DNA of 64,000 nucleotides from Pseudoips prasinana (GCA_951640165.1 OX621264.1:2671001-2735000); one strand, 5' to 3'; positions 1-10,280 are shown, numbered from the stretch's first letter. Program-made: numbers and translations. The notes: generated from the sequence alone by a model not told the origin.

Positions 1-215
1 ACATACGAAACCTCGTAGAACATTCTCTGATCAAATCGGAGACTTACTCAAGAAAGGCCAGGTCAGAAGTACCCTAAACCGGCGAGCATGTATGAAGAAT
101 ATAATGTCAGTAAACGAAGCGAAACAGGTGTGCAAAGATCGTGACAAATGGAAGTCCGTTGTCTCTGGCTACCCCTCTGGGAAACAGGCGTTAGTCTATG
201 TATGTATGGCGGCCT
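1..215 (+). pseudogene. RTE-b LINE: C-terminal tail of reverse transcriptase (fragment)
   Basis: From base 8 one frame reads [18 protein letters not shown] and continues through [10 protein letters not shown] to the end of the polyprotein. The same peptide recurs at 27.7-28.1 kb with more N-terminal sequence ([10 protein letters not shown]), which is typical of the end of an RTE-like reverse transcriptase. It ends in a TATG-repeat tail. It runs off the left edge of the window and is a 5'-truncated dead copy. Confidence 0.7.
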
Positions 216-250
216 TATCGCTAAAAGCGATCTCTTTCAGGCGTAGGACT
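208..250 (-). repeat. LINE-i 3' fragment
   Basis: The minus strand contains the motif GAGATCGCTTTTAGCGATAA, a short hairpin-like stretch also found near 51.4 kb, 51.6 kb, 53.9 kb, 58.7 kb and 59.9 kb. It is a small piece of a dispersed LINE 3' region. Confidence 0.45.
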
Positions 251-425
251 TTTATAATGCGTAGCTATATTATAAATGGCGGACCGCAGTGTGCGCCAAT
301 CCTTAACCCTTATTTATAGAACGTGTATCATTGCACTAATATTGTCTGTGTTAATCACAGTTCACTGGGAATTACTTATCTTAGTTTATAATTATATTAT
401 CCTGGACACAAAAAGTGGGGTATAC

Positions 426-520
426 CTAATATAATAATAATATCTTAAGACATTATTCACACACGGCCATCTGATCCCAACCTAAGCATAGCAGAGAGAT
501 AATTGATATACTTATATTGT
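426..520 (-). repeat. SINE-2 3' tail fragment
   Basis: Matches the downstream half of SINE-2 in reverse (TTCACACACGGCCATCTGAT). The tRNA-like head is missing. Confidence 0.6.
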
Positions 521-596
521 TAATACAGACGTATATAGGTGGAGTTATTAAAAAAATGATTTTATTTATGATTGATGAGCTACTTGACCGGTGTAG

Positions 597-642
597 CTCA
601 TCATCAACATAAAGACGCCCATGGCTCGACCAAGGCCTCCCA
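597..642 (-). repeat. RTE-a 3' tail fragment
   Basis: Reverse complement of the usual RTE-a ending (GGAGGC...GTCCA...GACGTC...GAT repeats). Just upstream, bases 567-605 form an imperfect hairpin around GATGAGCTAC / GTAGCTCATC. Confidence 0.4.
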
Positions 643-750
643 AAATAAATAAATAAATATCTAAGGACAACTACCACACTGCCATCTGATCCAAAACTAT
701 GCAGACCCTGTAGTGGCAACCAGACAACTAAAACACATACTTATAACTAA
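643..750 (-). repeat. SINE tail fragment
   Basis: Reverse complement of the SINE body segment with CTGGTTGCC...TTTGGATCAGATGGCAGTGT. The head is absent. Confidence 0.5.
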
Positions 751-891
751 CGTATAAATGTTTTAACATTCCGTGTACCTAAATATCTGTAATAAGTAAC
801 TAGAAATAATAACTGTATTACTACAAACATGTTCTGACTATTTACAAGCGCTTTTTTAAAGTCTACGTGAATAAAAACCTTTTTTTTTTTT
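751..891 (+). repeat. LINE-f 3' end with poly-A signal
   Basis: Shares the segment TGTTCTGACTATTTACAAGC and the terminal ACGTGAATAAAAACC with minus-strand copies at 3.15, 21.4, 22.3 and 58.0 kb. The AATAAA and following homopolymer fit the 3' end of a non-LTR element. Confidence 0.55.
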
Positions 892-952
892 TATTTCTAT
901 ATATTTTACTTATATATATATATATATACATATTTCTAAATTCTTTCATTCA

Positions 953-1190
953 TGTCAGTCGAATGACGTCCTCTCCTGGACAAAGACCCAAAAGATTGCC
1001 ACAATGGAGTAGGGTCTATCATTTTAGGTATTGCCGTAATCGGCACGCTTGGCAGACGGCTTGGCGATCGCAGTATGTTGGCCATAGTACCTACTCACTG
1101 AGACGCTGCATTGGACGACTTATACGCCCCCCACGGGATGAGATGGGGTAGCTATATTCAGTATATTCTATGCCTCAGCCACACAGCAAA
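953..1190 (-). repeat. RTE-c 3' region
   Basis: Contains the conserved blocks CTTGGCAGACGG, GCGATCGCAGTATG, GAGACGCTGC and CGCCCCCCACGGGATGAGAT that recur at 5.4, 11.5, 48.9, 50.5 and 55.1 kb. In those copies the plus-orientation end is the RTE-type CAGCAGTGGA...GATGATG. No coding frame survives. Confidence 0.6.
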
Positions 1191-1192
1191 AT

Positions 1193-1335
1193 TTCTAAAT
1201 ACATACATATAGATAGAACAAATAATCGTTTTTATCGTACAAAGATTTGTCTTAGTGGGAATGGAACCAATGACCTTTGGCTTAGCAGCCAGAGTCACTA
1301 ACTGGCTCGACAGGGCAGACAAAGTCAGGTATTTC
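1193..1335 (-). repeat. Degenerate tRNA-derived SINE head
   Basis: The reverse strand reads a worn B box (GGTTCCATTCCC) after an A-box-like block. It resembles SINE-2 but with many changes. Confidence 0.4.
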
Positions 1336-1350
1336 TTGTAATAGTTTGTC

Positions 1351-1491
1351 ATGTCAATAAAAGTCTATAATAAACTTCCAGAAGAAATAAAAAAAGAAAA
1401 AAAGGATAATACTTTTATTAAAAAACTAAAGCTTTTCTTACCACAGAAAAGCTATTATACTGTTAAAGAATACTTGGACTCAAAGAAATAA
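1351..1491 (+). pseudogene. LINE-d: last 46 residues of a non-LTR reverse transcriptase
   Basis: Reads MSIKVYNKLPEEIKK, FIKKLKLFLPQKSYYTVKEYL and DSKK before a TAA at 1489-1491. A block of the form 'YNKLP..I......FK..LK..L....YYS..EYL' is the usual C-terminus of jockey/CR1-group polyproteins, and a related tail is present at 2373-2807. Only the end survives; the rest is 5'-truncated. The AT-rich 3' UTR follows to 1650. Confidence 0.6.
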
Positions 1492-1789
1492 TTCTATAGA
1501 TCTTGACATTTTAATATTAATCTGATAATTTTTTCACTTTAAATCTTGACATTTTTGAATTAAAATACTACTTAATAATTCTTACAAATAGCATAAATTC
1601 TAAAACTTTTTATTATTAACAAAAAGCCTTCTTCCTCTCTTCTACTATGCTGTGCCCGACAGGCGAGGTTCGAACCCCACAGGGGGTGCCCTCCGGCGCG
1701 GGTTACTTAATTTCTAGACGGCTCGAGCCCTCTGCTCGCCTCTATAGTCCGGTGAAGCAGTGAAAGCCTCCTAGGCTAACTGTAGCGTC

Positions 1790-1820
<31 letters not shown>

Positions 1821-1900
1821 TGTGCCCGACAGGGTCCATAATTGTTACATAATTATAAGACTATACCATCTGATAAACATTATGGAAGCAATAAATGATT
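1492..1900 (+). repeat. LINE-d 3' UTR, split by a SINE
   Basis: Segments 1575-1663 and 1821-1900 together match 6950-7100 (CTTCTTCCTCTCTTCTACTA then CATAATTGTTACATAATTAT). In the 7-kb copy they are contiguous, which shows that 1664-1820 is an insertion here. Confidence 0.8.
1664..1820 (+). mobile_element. tRNA-derived SINE with 26-A tail and 13-bp target duplication
   Basis: Inserted between two copies of TGTGCCCGACAGG (1651-1663 and 1821-1833). It opens with a B-box-like GGTTCGAACCCC, carries a short body and ends in 26 consecutive A residues (1795-1820). The A box is missing, so the copy is 5'-truncated. The perfect target duplication, poly-A tail and the uninterrupted site at 7019-7035 show LINE-type retrotransposition. 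Confidence 0.85.
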
Positions 1901-2070
1901 GAGTATTGAGTATTAAGTATTGAGTATTAAGTATTGAGTATTAAGTATTGAGTATTAAGTATTGAGTATTAAGTATTGAGTATTAAGTATTGAGTATTAA
2001 GTATTGAGTATTAAGTATTGAGTATTAAGTATTGAGTATTAAGTATTGAGTATTAAGTATTGAGTATTAA
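1901..2070 (+). repeat. Minisatellite grown from a LINE 3' tail, about 24 heptamers
   Basis: Alternating TATTGAG and TATTAAG heptamers (14-bp higher-order unit) for about 170 bp. The sister LINE-d copy at 7 kb ends in only two or three of these heptamers, so the array appears to be an expansion of the element's own terminal repeat. Confidence 0.85.
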
Positions 2071-2184
2071 TGTGATGTGTACTACATATCACTTAGATTT
2101 TGGTTATGCGCAAATCGATTGATTCAGAGGTTAGTTACCTTACGCTAGGGTTGTCGCTCTTAGGCAACGACATATAGGGTTGGT

Positions 2185-2807
2185 AAGTCAAAGTTACTTT
2201 ATTCCGTAAAAATTTTACATTTATGTGGAATCGTCATATTTTTTTACCCTACCGTGCAGTGCATGACGTGGCAGCTACTGAGAAACACTGCCAGAAAACT
2301 CAGTAGGAATCCTTTTTTAAAATAAAATATACTTAAGATTAATTACAATCATGTGTGTTGACTCAGAACAACTCAATCCCAAGCACTTTTATCACTTAAA
2401 TAATCAGAAATTTTGTAATATGCCCTGCTACACAATTTGGCTTTAATAATTCTTTTAAACTTATTCGTAGACAATTCTCTAATATCATTGGGAAGTTTGT
2501 TATAGAATCTTATACATTGCCCCATAAAAGAGTTACTTATTTTGTGGAGACGGGTAGTATGCAATATGAGATTATTCTTATATCTAGTATTTACATTATG
2601 TGTATCGCTCCTTTTACAGAAGGAATCAATATTTTTATGCACATATAGTAAGTTTTCATATATATACTGAGATGGTACAGTTAGAATGTTGACCTCTTTG
2701 AACTTAGCACTTAGAAACACAATTTTAAAAGACAAATTGTATTTGTCACAAAGTATACAATCTCCATGGAGACAAGCCAACTGTGCGGGTCTTATATTAG
2801 TGCCCAA
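2185..2807 (-). pseudogene. LINE-e: 3' UTR and C-terminal tail of a jockey/CR1-like polyprotein
   Basis: The minus strand holds a 144-codon open frame (2373-2807). It contains VPSQYIYENLLYVHKN, DTHNVNTRYKNNL, FYNKLPNDIREL and a YYKISDYLSDKSAWD terminus, the usual end of a jockey/CR1-group reverse transcriptase polyprotein. The first ten or so residues come from neighbouring repeat DNA at the truncation point, so the start Met is not genuine. The UTR runs to a GTCAAAG-type tail at 2185. A shorter copy lies at 11619-12024. The catalytic RT domain is absent. Confidence 0.7.
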
Positions 2808-2821
2808 GTAAATAAATAAAA

Positions 2822-3139
2822 TCTATTATAATAAAATCGTAGGAAAGTCAAAACTGTACAGTGAATATTTTTTTAAAAGGAAACTTGGGGCGTGATCTGC
2901 AATCGATATCGAAGCCAAAAATATAGTTTTTAGAATTTTTGTCTGTTTGTCGGTTTGTCTGTATGTATGTCCGGGCTAAACTCAAAAAGTACTGCATGGA
3001 TTTACTTCATTTTTTGCATGAATATTACTAAGAGGTCGGGTCAACATATAAGCTACATATTATCACGCTACCACCTACGGGGGAGGAGCTGTGATAATTT
3101 ATAAAGTTTAACGCGGGTAAAACCGCGGGGCGCAGCTAG
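2822..3139 (+). mobile_element. Hel-A, non-autonomous Helitron
   Basis: Starts TC TATTATAATAAAATCG and ends in the hairpin CGCGGGTAAAACCGCG followed by a short GC-rich run and CTAG at 3136-3139. TC start, CTAG end and a subterminal hairpin are Helitron hallmarks. It has no coding capacity. About 318 bp. Confidence 0.85.
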
Positions 3140-3144
3140 TAATA

Positions 3145-3410
3145 AATAAAAAAGGTTTTTATTCACGTAGACTTTAAAAAGCGCTTGTCAAGTCAGAACA
3201 TGTTCGTAGTAATATATGATTAATTTATAATTGTTTCTAGGTACATATATATATTTAGGTACACGGATTGTAGGAAATAATTTACAATAAGATTTATTTT
3301 ATAATAGTAACGATATTTAACTAACTTAAATTAAGTTATTGTCAAGGATCATGTGTAGGTTTAATTATCTAAATTTTAAATTTTAGCTATATTTTTACTA
3401 CATATTGTCT
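3145..3410 (-). repeat. LINE-f 3' end
   Basis: Nearly identical over more than 200 bp to 22310-22530 (for example TTGTCAAGGATCATGTGTAG). It begins with the reverse complement of ACGTGAATAAAAACC. Confidence 0.65.
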
Positions 3411-3762
3411 AGGAAGTGTGTGTATAAACACAGGGGCACCTTCTCTTCTACCACTCTCATGACCCGATGGAACGAGTACCGACATGACGGGAAAGATGTC
3501 AGGTAGACGAAGCTTCGCTTTACATGCTCTCCGAGGCACGGCTATGTATTACTTCTGAGCAGATATTGTTTACAGAAAATCGTGCTCAGCCTCAAATAGG
3601 CGAGCCAAATGCGCGGGTCATTATAGTGCACAAGTGTGTGCGCCAAAACAGCTCTCATAATCCGATGGATTATGGATATAAACAGGATAGTTTACGTGCT
3701 CTCAGAGGCACGGATCGATTCTTTCCCACCCAGGACAGATCTTTGTGTGAAGAGCACGATTA
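3411..3762 (-). repeat. Two partial two-headed elements and a SINE scrap
   Basis: 3411-3545 and 3590-3720 both carry the body motifs CACTCTCATGA..CGATGG and TGCTCTCCGAGGCACGG. 3720-3762 is a scrap of SINE leader (ACCCAGGACAGAT). These are truncated dead copies. Confidence 0.55.
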
Positions 3763-3854
3763 TTTATAATATTACTACTTATATAACTGCTTTTAAATTG
3801 TATAACTGCTTCCAGATTTATATTTATAAGTTATGGTTTAATAAGCTTCTTACT

Positions 3855-4050
3855 AGCATTTGAGCCGCGTGGTGGGCCTGGTGACCTGTAGTACAGGTTT
3901 TCATTCAAACCTATTTCAGGCACCAGTCTCTCACTAAGTTGGGGCTAGTTGGAGACATGCTTTGTATGTTGAAACGTAACTTTAAACATATATGTATTAT
4001 GTAACCCCATTTGTGATGAGATAATAAATGGATTTATTATTATTATTATT
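3855..4050 (+). repeat. LINE-j 3' UTR with ATT-repeat tail
   Basis: Contains AGGCACCAGTCTCTC and ends GATAATAAATGGATT followed by an ATT trinucleotide run. Pieces of the same UTR occur near 31.58, 35.39 and 58.82 kb. Confidence 0.45.
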
Positions 4051-4149
4051 TGTTCTGGTTCTGCGTGTATTTATATAAAAAAAAATTAGTTTATTTCAGT
4101 ATCTTATACTACAACAATTTATCTTACATAGGGGTCTCCTTTTGAAGTA

Positions 4150-4473
4150 TCTATACATATAATAAAATCGTAGGAAAGTCAAAACTGTACATTGAATACT
4201 TATTTTTTTAAAAGGTAATTGGGGTGTGATCTATAATCGATATCGAAGCCAAAAATGTAGTTTTTAGATATTTTGTCTGTTTATCTGTTTGTATGTATGT
4301 ATGTCCGGGCTAAACTCAAAAAATACTGCATGGATTTATTTAAAATTTTGCATGAATATTACTAAGAGGTCGGGTCAACATATAGGCTACATATTATCAC
4401 GCTATCACCTAAGGGGGAGGAGCTGTGATAGTATATAAAGTTTAACGCGGGTAAAACCGCGGGGCACAGCTAG
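4150..4473 (+). mobile_element. Hel-A, non-autonomous Helitron
   Basis: Complete copy: TCTATACATATAATAAAATC start, subterminal hairpin CGCGGGTAAAACCGCG and CTAG end (4470-4473). Confidence 0.9.
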
Positions 4474-4622
4474 TATTAAATACTTGTGGTAGGAGGCCCC
4501 GCTTTTCACAGATCGTTCAAGTGTAGAAGTGAGAATACATAACAAAACTGTTTAAAATAGCAAAAAGAAAAATATGATTTTTTTGTGGTTGTTGCAGTAT
4601 GGTGTTTAAGTAAGTCTTATAA

Positions 4623-4943
4623 CTAGCTGTGCCCCGCGGTTGTACACGCGTTAAATTTTATAATTTATCACAGCTCCTCCCCCGTAGGTGATAGCGTGAT
4701 AATATGTAGCCTATATGTTGACCCGACCTCTTATTCATGCCAAATTTTAAGTAAATCCATGAAGCACTTTATGAGTTTAGCCCGGACATACGAGTACATA
4801 CAGACAAACAGACACACAAACAAAATTTCTAAAAAATATATTTTTGGCGTCGATATTGATTGTAGATCACGCCTGAAGTATCCTTTTAAAAAAATATTCA
4901 ATGTACAATTTTGACTTTCCTACGATTTTATTATATGTATAGA
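4623..4943 (-). mobile_element. Hel-A, non-autonomous Helitron, inverted to its neighbour
   Basis: CTAG end at 4623-4626 and TC start at 4943-4942 on the minus strand. It lies 149 bp from the plus-strand copy at 4150-4473, so the pair forms inverted arms of about 320 bp. The hairpin has one or two changes (TTGTACACG). Confidence 0.9.
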
Positions 4944-4987
4944 TATATATTTATTTAGAAATATATAAGTATGTGTATTAGTTGTCT

Positions 4988-5280
4988 GAAATGAAATGAA
5001 ATTTTATTCAGCACTTGGGTATTAACATACACTTGTACTTGTCAAGGTCACAATGCAGTACATAAACATAGTGGATAGTAAAAAGTTATAAAAAAAATGA
5101 ATTTGTCAGTCCGTGCGGTTTGTTTTATCGCATATATCTTCTGAAATCCTTAAATAAATAACAATTTACTAATCTATTATTTTGAAATTTAGTTCTACTA
5201 TATTAAAATTCAAGAATGGAAGACTACAGCAAAAAGACGAAATTCTAAATGAGGGTGTGATCACATGCACGGGATCACCG
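4988..5280 (-). repeat. LINE-g 3' end
   Basis: Opens with GAAATGAAATGAAA (reverse of a TTTCAT tail) followed by TTATTCAGCACTTGGGTATT and CAATGCAGTACATAAACATA. It is shared with 38.8, 43.35 and 56.3 kb. Confidence 0.6.
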
Positions 5281-5344
5281 ATCACGCGTTAAGGTGCCAA
5301 AGCGATCCTCGCCGCTGAGGAACCTACCCTAGCTAGCCTGGCTT

Positions 5345-5430
5345 TCTCTAGCTCTGGTTGCCATAGTACTGGCTTTGCGTAGTTTGGGATCAGATGGCAG
5401 TGTGTTAGTTGTCCCCAGATATACTTATAT
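5345..5430 (+). repeat. SINE tail fragment
   Basis: CTGGTTGCCATAGTAC...TTTGGGATCAGATGGCAGTGT, the downstream body of a SINE-2-like element, without its head. Confidence 0.5.
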
Positions 5431-5439
5431 ATATATATA

Positions 5440-5813
<374 letters not shown>

Positions 5814-5954
5814 TTACTTTATTCATTCAACAAATGACCTTTGAATGACAAACAAAACATCACTAAAGATAATCAATGTCTCAATGTTTTTATAGGTATG
5901 GGCGAAACATTTAATTGAGTACAATTTTTGTGGAGCTTACAATTTAATAATAAT

Positions 5955-6026
5955 AATATCGTGGAGATCTTTGGGGAGGCCTTTGTCCAGCAGTGGACGT
6001 CTTTCGGCTGATATGATGATGATGAA
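5955..6026 (+). repeat. RTE-a 3' tail fragment
   Basis: GTGGAGATCTTTGGGGAGGC, GTCCAGCAGTGGACGTCTTT and a GATGATGATGA tail. Only the last ~70 bp of the LINE are present. Confidence 0.65.
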
Positions 6027-6029
6027 TAA

Positions 6030-6235
6030 TAATATCCTGGGACATTATTTACACACGGCCATCTGATCCCAAACTAAGCAGAGCTTGTACTATGGAAACC
6101 AGATAACTGATATACTACACATACTACTTTTCTTTTGTAAATACATACATAAATAGATAATTACACCCAGATTCAGGACAAACCGACATGTTCATGCAAA
6201 CAAATATCTGTCCTGGGTGGGAATTTGGTGTGTGT
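6030..6235 (-). mobile_element. SINE-2, 3' portion
   Basis: Reverse copy from the ATTATT tail through GGCCATCTGATCCCAAACTA to ATCTGTCCTGGGTGGGAATT. The A-box part of the head is missing. Confidence 0.7.
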
Positions 6236-6265
6236 AATGTTAGTTTATTAATATAATTAATATTA

Positions 6266-6503
6266 ATAATATCTAGGGACAATGTCACACAGATCATCCT
6301 AGCCCCAAACTAAGCAAAGCTTGTACTATTGGTACCAGGCGACGATATACATACTTATATACATAGATAAATACTTATAAAACATCCATGACTCAGAAAC
6401 AAATATTCGTGCTCATCACACAAATATTTGCACTTACCAGGATTCGAACCCAGGACCACCAGCTTCGTAGGCAGGAGCACTACCAACTAGGCTACGGTGA
6501 TCG
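6266..6503 (-). mobile_element. SINE-1, full length
   Basis: On the minus strand the head reads CACCGTAGCCTAGTTGGTAG (A box) and GGGTTCGAATCC (B box), followed by a body with CATAGTACAAGCTTTGCTTA and an ATT-rich tail. RNA polymerase III promoter boxes are well preserved. Other copies: 20.5, 27.3, 44.2, 47.8, 58.3, 59.0 and 62.8 kb. Confidence 0.85.
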
Positions 6504-6505
6504 TA

Positions 6506-6949
6506 ATACTAATTACTTCTAATGCCTGTTATAAAAAGAAAAAAATACTTAAAATGTGTCAAGAGACACTTGGATGGAACGAAGTTCCTTTCTATTAATT
6601 AGTGAAGGCATTGTAATAAAATTTTATTCATTTTTAAGTTACAATAATATTGTTTTTATTATTAACAAATATAATGTAATATAGACTTAATCAGTAGGCT
6701 CAATTTTAGTAATAAAAAAAAAAGCAAAAAGTCGCGTTACAACTTTTAGTCTTAACTTTTTCCGTCTATAGCCCCCTTTCACAATCCTTAGTTTTATAAT
6801 ATGTTTTAAATTATTTATTTATTTTTTGCTTTGTTATGTTTTAATTTTAAGTTAAATTTTAATATTTAAGTTATTTTATATGTATATTTATATTACTTTC
6901 TATTTAATTTACTATTCCATTGCGGCTTATATCAGCCTATATCGGAAGA
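6506..6949. other. AT-rich DNA without recognised features
   Basis: Low-complexity A/T runs. No open frame with recognisable similarity, no RNA gene and no repeat I could match within the window. Confidence 0.5.
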
Positions 6950-7115
6950 TTCTTACAAATAGCATAAATTCTTAAACTTTTTATTATAAACCAAAAGCCT
7001 TCTTCCTCTCTTCTACTATGCTGTGCCCGACAGGGTCCATAATTGTTACATAATTATAAGATTATACCATCTGTTATACATTATGGAAGCAATAAATGAT
7101 TGAGTATTGAGTATT
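6950..7115 (+). repeat. LINE-d 3' UTR, uninterrupted copy
   Basis: Matches 1577-1910 but lacks the SINE, so ATGCTGTGCCCGACAGGGTC at 7017-7036 is the empty target site. It ends in two or three ATTGAGT-type heptamers. Confidence 0.75.
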
Positions 7116-7245
7116 GAAGATCAGCGCTGCAGTAATACACCTGTGTTGCCGTAGCTAATGCTGAGGGCCTTTTTTGACAACCAAATTTATTGTTTATTTT
7201 TGTCAAAAATAAACATTTTTTCATTTCATTTCATTTCAAACTTCG
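7116..7245 (+). repeat. LINE-h 3' end with TTTCAT tail
   Basis: Reads GATCAGCGCTGCAGTAATAC through TGCTGAGGGCCTTTTTTGAC to a tail of TTTCATTTCATTTCATTTC. A minus-strand copy lies at 24085-24260. Confidence 0.6.
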
Positions 7246-7384
7246 TTCCAAAACTATTAGCTTCCTGCATTCCTTTTCCATATGAACTTAAACCGTTCCA
7301 AATTTCATATTCCTCCGTCCGCGCAATTTTCGTTAAAAGTGTTACAAAGTTTTTGCTACAAGTATTAATAAATAATAATAATGT

Positions 7385-7670
7385 CCTCCTAGCCGAGATC
7401 CGGCCACGGCGGCCAGTCTTAAGGGAGACTAGCCATCTGCGCGGGACATATTATAGTGCTCAAGTGTGTGCGCTCAAACACAGGAGCAATTTCGATGGGA
7501 CGACTAGCGACACGACCGGAAAGAGGCCAGGTACAGGACCGACGGCTTTACGTGCTCTCCGAGGCACGGTGGTATAATACCGCCAACTCCCAGACTTCGG
7601 GCTGATATTAAGATTATTTCGTTTTACAGAAAAATACCAAAATCACTTTCGGCCCGACCCAAGATGGCTA
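7385..7670 (+). repeat. Two-headed element, partial
   Basis: Body motifs GACTAGCCATCTGCGCGGGA, GTGTGCGCTCAAACACAGG, CGACACGACCGGAAAGAGG, GTGCTCTCCGAGGCACGG and ACTTCGGGCTGA. The left head is worn and the right head is cut at GGCCCGACCC. Confidence 0.6.
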
Positions 7671-7864
7671 CAAGTATTAATATTATGTTGATGATACTGT
7701 GGGACAGAAGAGTGAACAAGATTACACTTTACTGCACTAAACCCAAATATAACACCGTAACATGAGTTTACTTATACTACGAGGTATAAACAGTAGTGTT
7801 ATCGCTTATATAGCAACCTCTCACAGACGACCGTTGCAGAAAGAAAGCATAGCCGTGAGAAAAA

Positions 7865-8020
7865 GCGCTTACTTACTTATCGTATGGGCAGTGGTTACCT
7901 TGGTGTCAGAATTGTTCAAGCCGCCTAGCCTTTGACATGGCTTAGCGATTGTTGTCTAAGGACCACAAACTAAGCAGAGCCTGTACTATGGCAGCCAGGC
8001 GACTGATAAACATACTTATA
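7865..8020 (-). repeat. 5S-SINE fragment joined to a SINE tail
   Basis: 7865-7960 matches the non-5S body of the 5S-SINE (TATGGGCAGTGGTTACC, TGGCTTAGCGATTGTTG). 7961-8020 is the tail of a SINE (AACTAAGCAGAGCCTGTACT). Confidence 0.5.
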
Positions 8021-8023
8021 TAA

Positions 8024-8344
8024 TCTATACATATAATAAAATCGTAGGAAATTCAAAACTGTACATTGAATATTTTTTAAAAAGGATACTTGGGGTGTGA
8101 TCTACAATCGATATTGAAGCCAAAAATATAGTTTTTAGAATTTTTGTCTGTGTGTCTGTTTGTCTGTATGTATGTCCGGGCTAAACTCAAAAAATACTGC
8201 ATAGATTTACATAAAATTTTGCATGAATATCACTAAAAGTTCGGGTCAACATATAGGCGACATATTATCACGCTATCACCTACGGGGGAGGAACTGTGAT
8301 AATTTATACTATTTAACGCGGGTAAAACCGCGGGGCACAGCTAG
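8024..8344 (+). mobile_element. Hel-A, non-autonomous Helitron
   Basis: TCTATACATATAATAAAATC start, subterminal hairpin and CTAG end (8341-8344). Full length. Confidence 0.9.
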
Positions 8345-8349
8345 TTCTA

Positions 8350-8502
8350 AATAAATACATATTATAGATAAATTACACCCAGATACAGAACAAATAGGCG
8401 TGGTCATCATACAAACATTTGTATCGGGTGGGAATCGAACCCACGAACTCCGGCTTAGCAGGCAGGTACACAAACCACTGGGCCAACAGGCCAGTCCATT
8501 TA
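8350..8502 (-). mobile_element. SINE-2-like head and leader
   Basis: On the minus strand it reads a tRNA-like head with GGCCTGTTGGCCCAGTGGTT (A-box region) and GGGTTCGATTCCC (B box). Confidence 0.65.
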
Positions 8503-8679
8503 TTATTACTGATGATGATTAAACATAAGCATTACCAATTTAAAGTATTTATATCAAATAAAATCTATGAATCTCTTCAAATTTCTCCTGTCGCGGGTCT
8601 GCTGGAAGAAATTTATTGTATGTTTTGTGGGTACAAGAAGTATTAAATTAATAAAAATAAATATGAATCCAAGATTCAA

Positions 8680-9184
8680 TCTAATATATAAAATTCTCGT
8701 GTCACAATGTTAGTTACCTTATACCTCCGTAACGGCTTTACTGATTTTTACCAAATTTTATATGCATATTCACTGGGTCTGAGAATCGGCTACTATCTAT
8801 TTTACATACCCTAAGTGTTAATTTTTTTTTAATTTTTGGAATATATTTTTTGCATTTATTTATAATGGGGCATAATAATGAACATACAACCCAAATGTTT
8901 TACCCTTTTATCACCTACCCCTATTTTTAATAGCCATTTTAGTAATTTAATAATTTTTCATACCGCTCGATAACTGATCAATTATCGTCTTCTATGTAAA
9001 TGTTTTTCACTCTATTTCGATTAAAATTTCCCTATATATTACATCATTGGTCGATCTATACTTATATTATAGAGAGACTATTATTCTTTATTTTTATAAT
9101 TATTTAAAAATTTTATTTATCCCGAAGTATTACGCAGGGACAAAAATATTTATAACGCAGAACGAAGTCCGCGGGCACTGCTAG
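8680..9184 (+). mobile_element. Hel-C, non-autonomous Helitron
   Basis: Begins TCTAATATATAAAATTCTCG and ends GTCCGCGGGCACTGCTAG with a weak CGCG-type subterminal stem. A second, minus-strand copy of the end lies at 57001. No coding frame. Confidence 0.65.
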
Positions 9185-9900
9185 TAAATATAATAAAATT
9201 CAAATTCTATAGTATTATTTGCAAACTTCGTGTTAACTCCATTACGAGGGATATACAACATGTAACTTAATTAACGTTTACTGAATCGATTTATATCATT
9301 TTTAATATTGTGTTTTTTTATTCAAAAATTATTAAAACTACGGAAATTATTTTCATATTAACCCTGTACCGTCAAAACAAATTGAAATGGACCGTAAGTC
9401 AAAGTAATAAGACTTTTAAAATCGCAGTTTTATTTGTATTCATACAAATTCCATCATTCAATACAAAATAAAGAATAATAAACTTTATTCAAAGACACTA
9501 ATTTAGTAAATAACAATACATATACAATGCATTAAAATTCAGTGCATGTATTATGATTACAACATAATATTCAAATTGGGGTGTTTGAGGGTGTGCGTTA
9601 ATTACGTTACATGTTGTATAAATCAGTCATATTTATAAAATAAATAATAAGTAAAACCGTACAGAACCCTAAAGAAAGACCTATATTCACCACTTAACCC
9701 TAAAAGATACGTTTAAAATAACAACCAAGCAGAAATCGAGAGAGCTCGCTATATAACTTCTGTCTCTCTCACACTTGGCGTGTTTCATATTGCCGTCTCG
9801 CTCTAATCCCTATTTGGTAACACCAACTATTTCATGGATGAAATTACTGGTTGAGCTCGGTAGAAGACATAAGCGGAAGCGGGAGCGGCTTAGAAGCTAT
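9185..9900. other. Mostly unique AT-rich DNA
   Basis: 9465-9560 (AATAAACTTTATTCAAAGAC) looks like the reversed 3' end of a LINE, but I see no second copy. The rest shows no gene or known element. Confidence 0.4.
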
Positions 9901-9902
9901 AA

Positions 9903-10199
9903 TATACATATAATAAAATCGTAGGAAAGTCAAAACTGTACATTTAATATTTTTTAAAAAGGATACTTGGGGCGTGAACTACAATCGATATAGAAGCCAA
10001 TAATATAGTTTTTAGAATTTTTGTCTGTGTGTCTGTTTGTCTGTATTTATGTCCGGGCTAAACTCAAAAAGTACTAGATGGATTTACTTCAAATTTTGCA
10101 TGCATATTACTAAGAGGTCGGGTCAACATATAGGCTATATATTATCGAGCTATCACCTAAGGGGGAGGAGCTTTGATAATTTATAAAATTTAACGCGGA
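9903..10199 (+). mobile_element. Hel-A truncated at its 3' end
   Basis: Matches Hel-A from the first bases to TTTAACGCGG and then breaks into a SINE-2 head exactly where the terminal hairpin should close. The CTAG end is missing. Confidence 0.8.
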
Positions 10200-10278
10200 T
10201 ATCTGTCCTGTTTGGGAATCGAACCCACGACCTGCGGCGTGAAATACATGCATTTACCAACCACGCTAACTGGCTAAA
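10200..10278 (-). mobile_element. SINE-2 head fragment
   Basis: ATATCTGTCCTG...GGGAATCGAACCCACGACCT on the plus strand, which is leader plus B box in reverse. It is joined directly to the broken Hel-A. Confidence 0.65.
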
Positions 10279-10280
10279 AA

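Noticed and set aside
1897..2070. CRISPR-like or satellite array
   Set aside because: No spacers; units are contiguous heptamers continuing a LINE tail.
2373..2407. Idea that the LINE-e frame is a host gene
   Set aside because: The identical terminus recurs at 11.8 kb with a LINE-type 5' truncation and tail.
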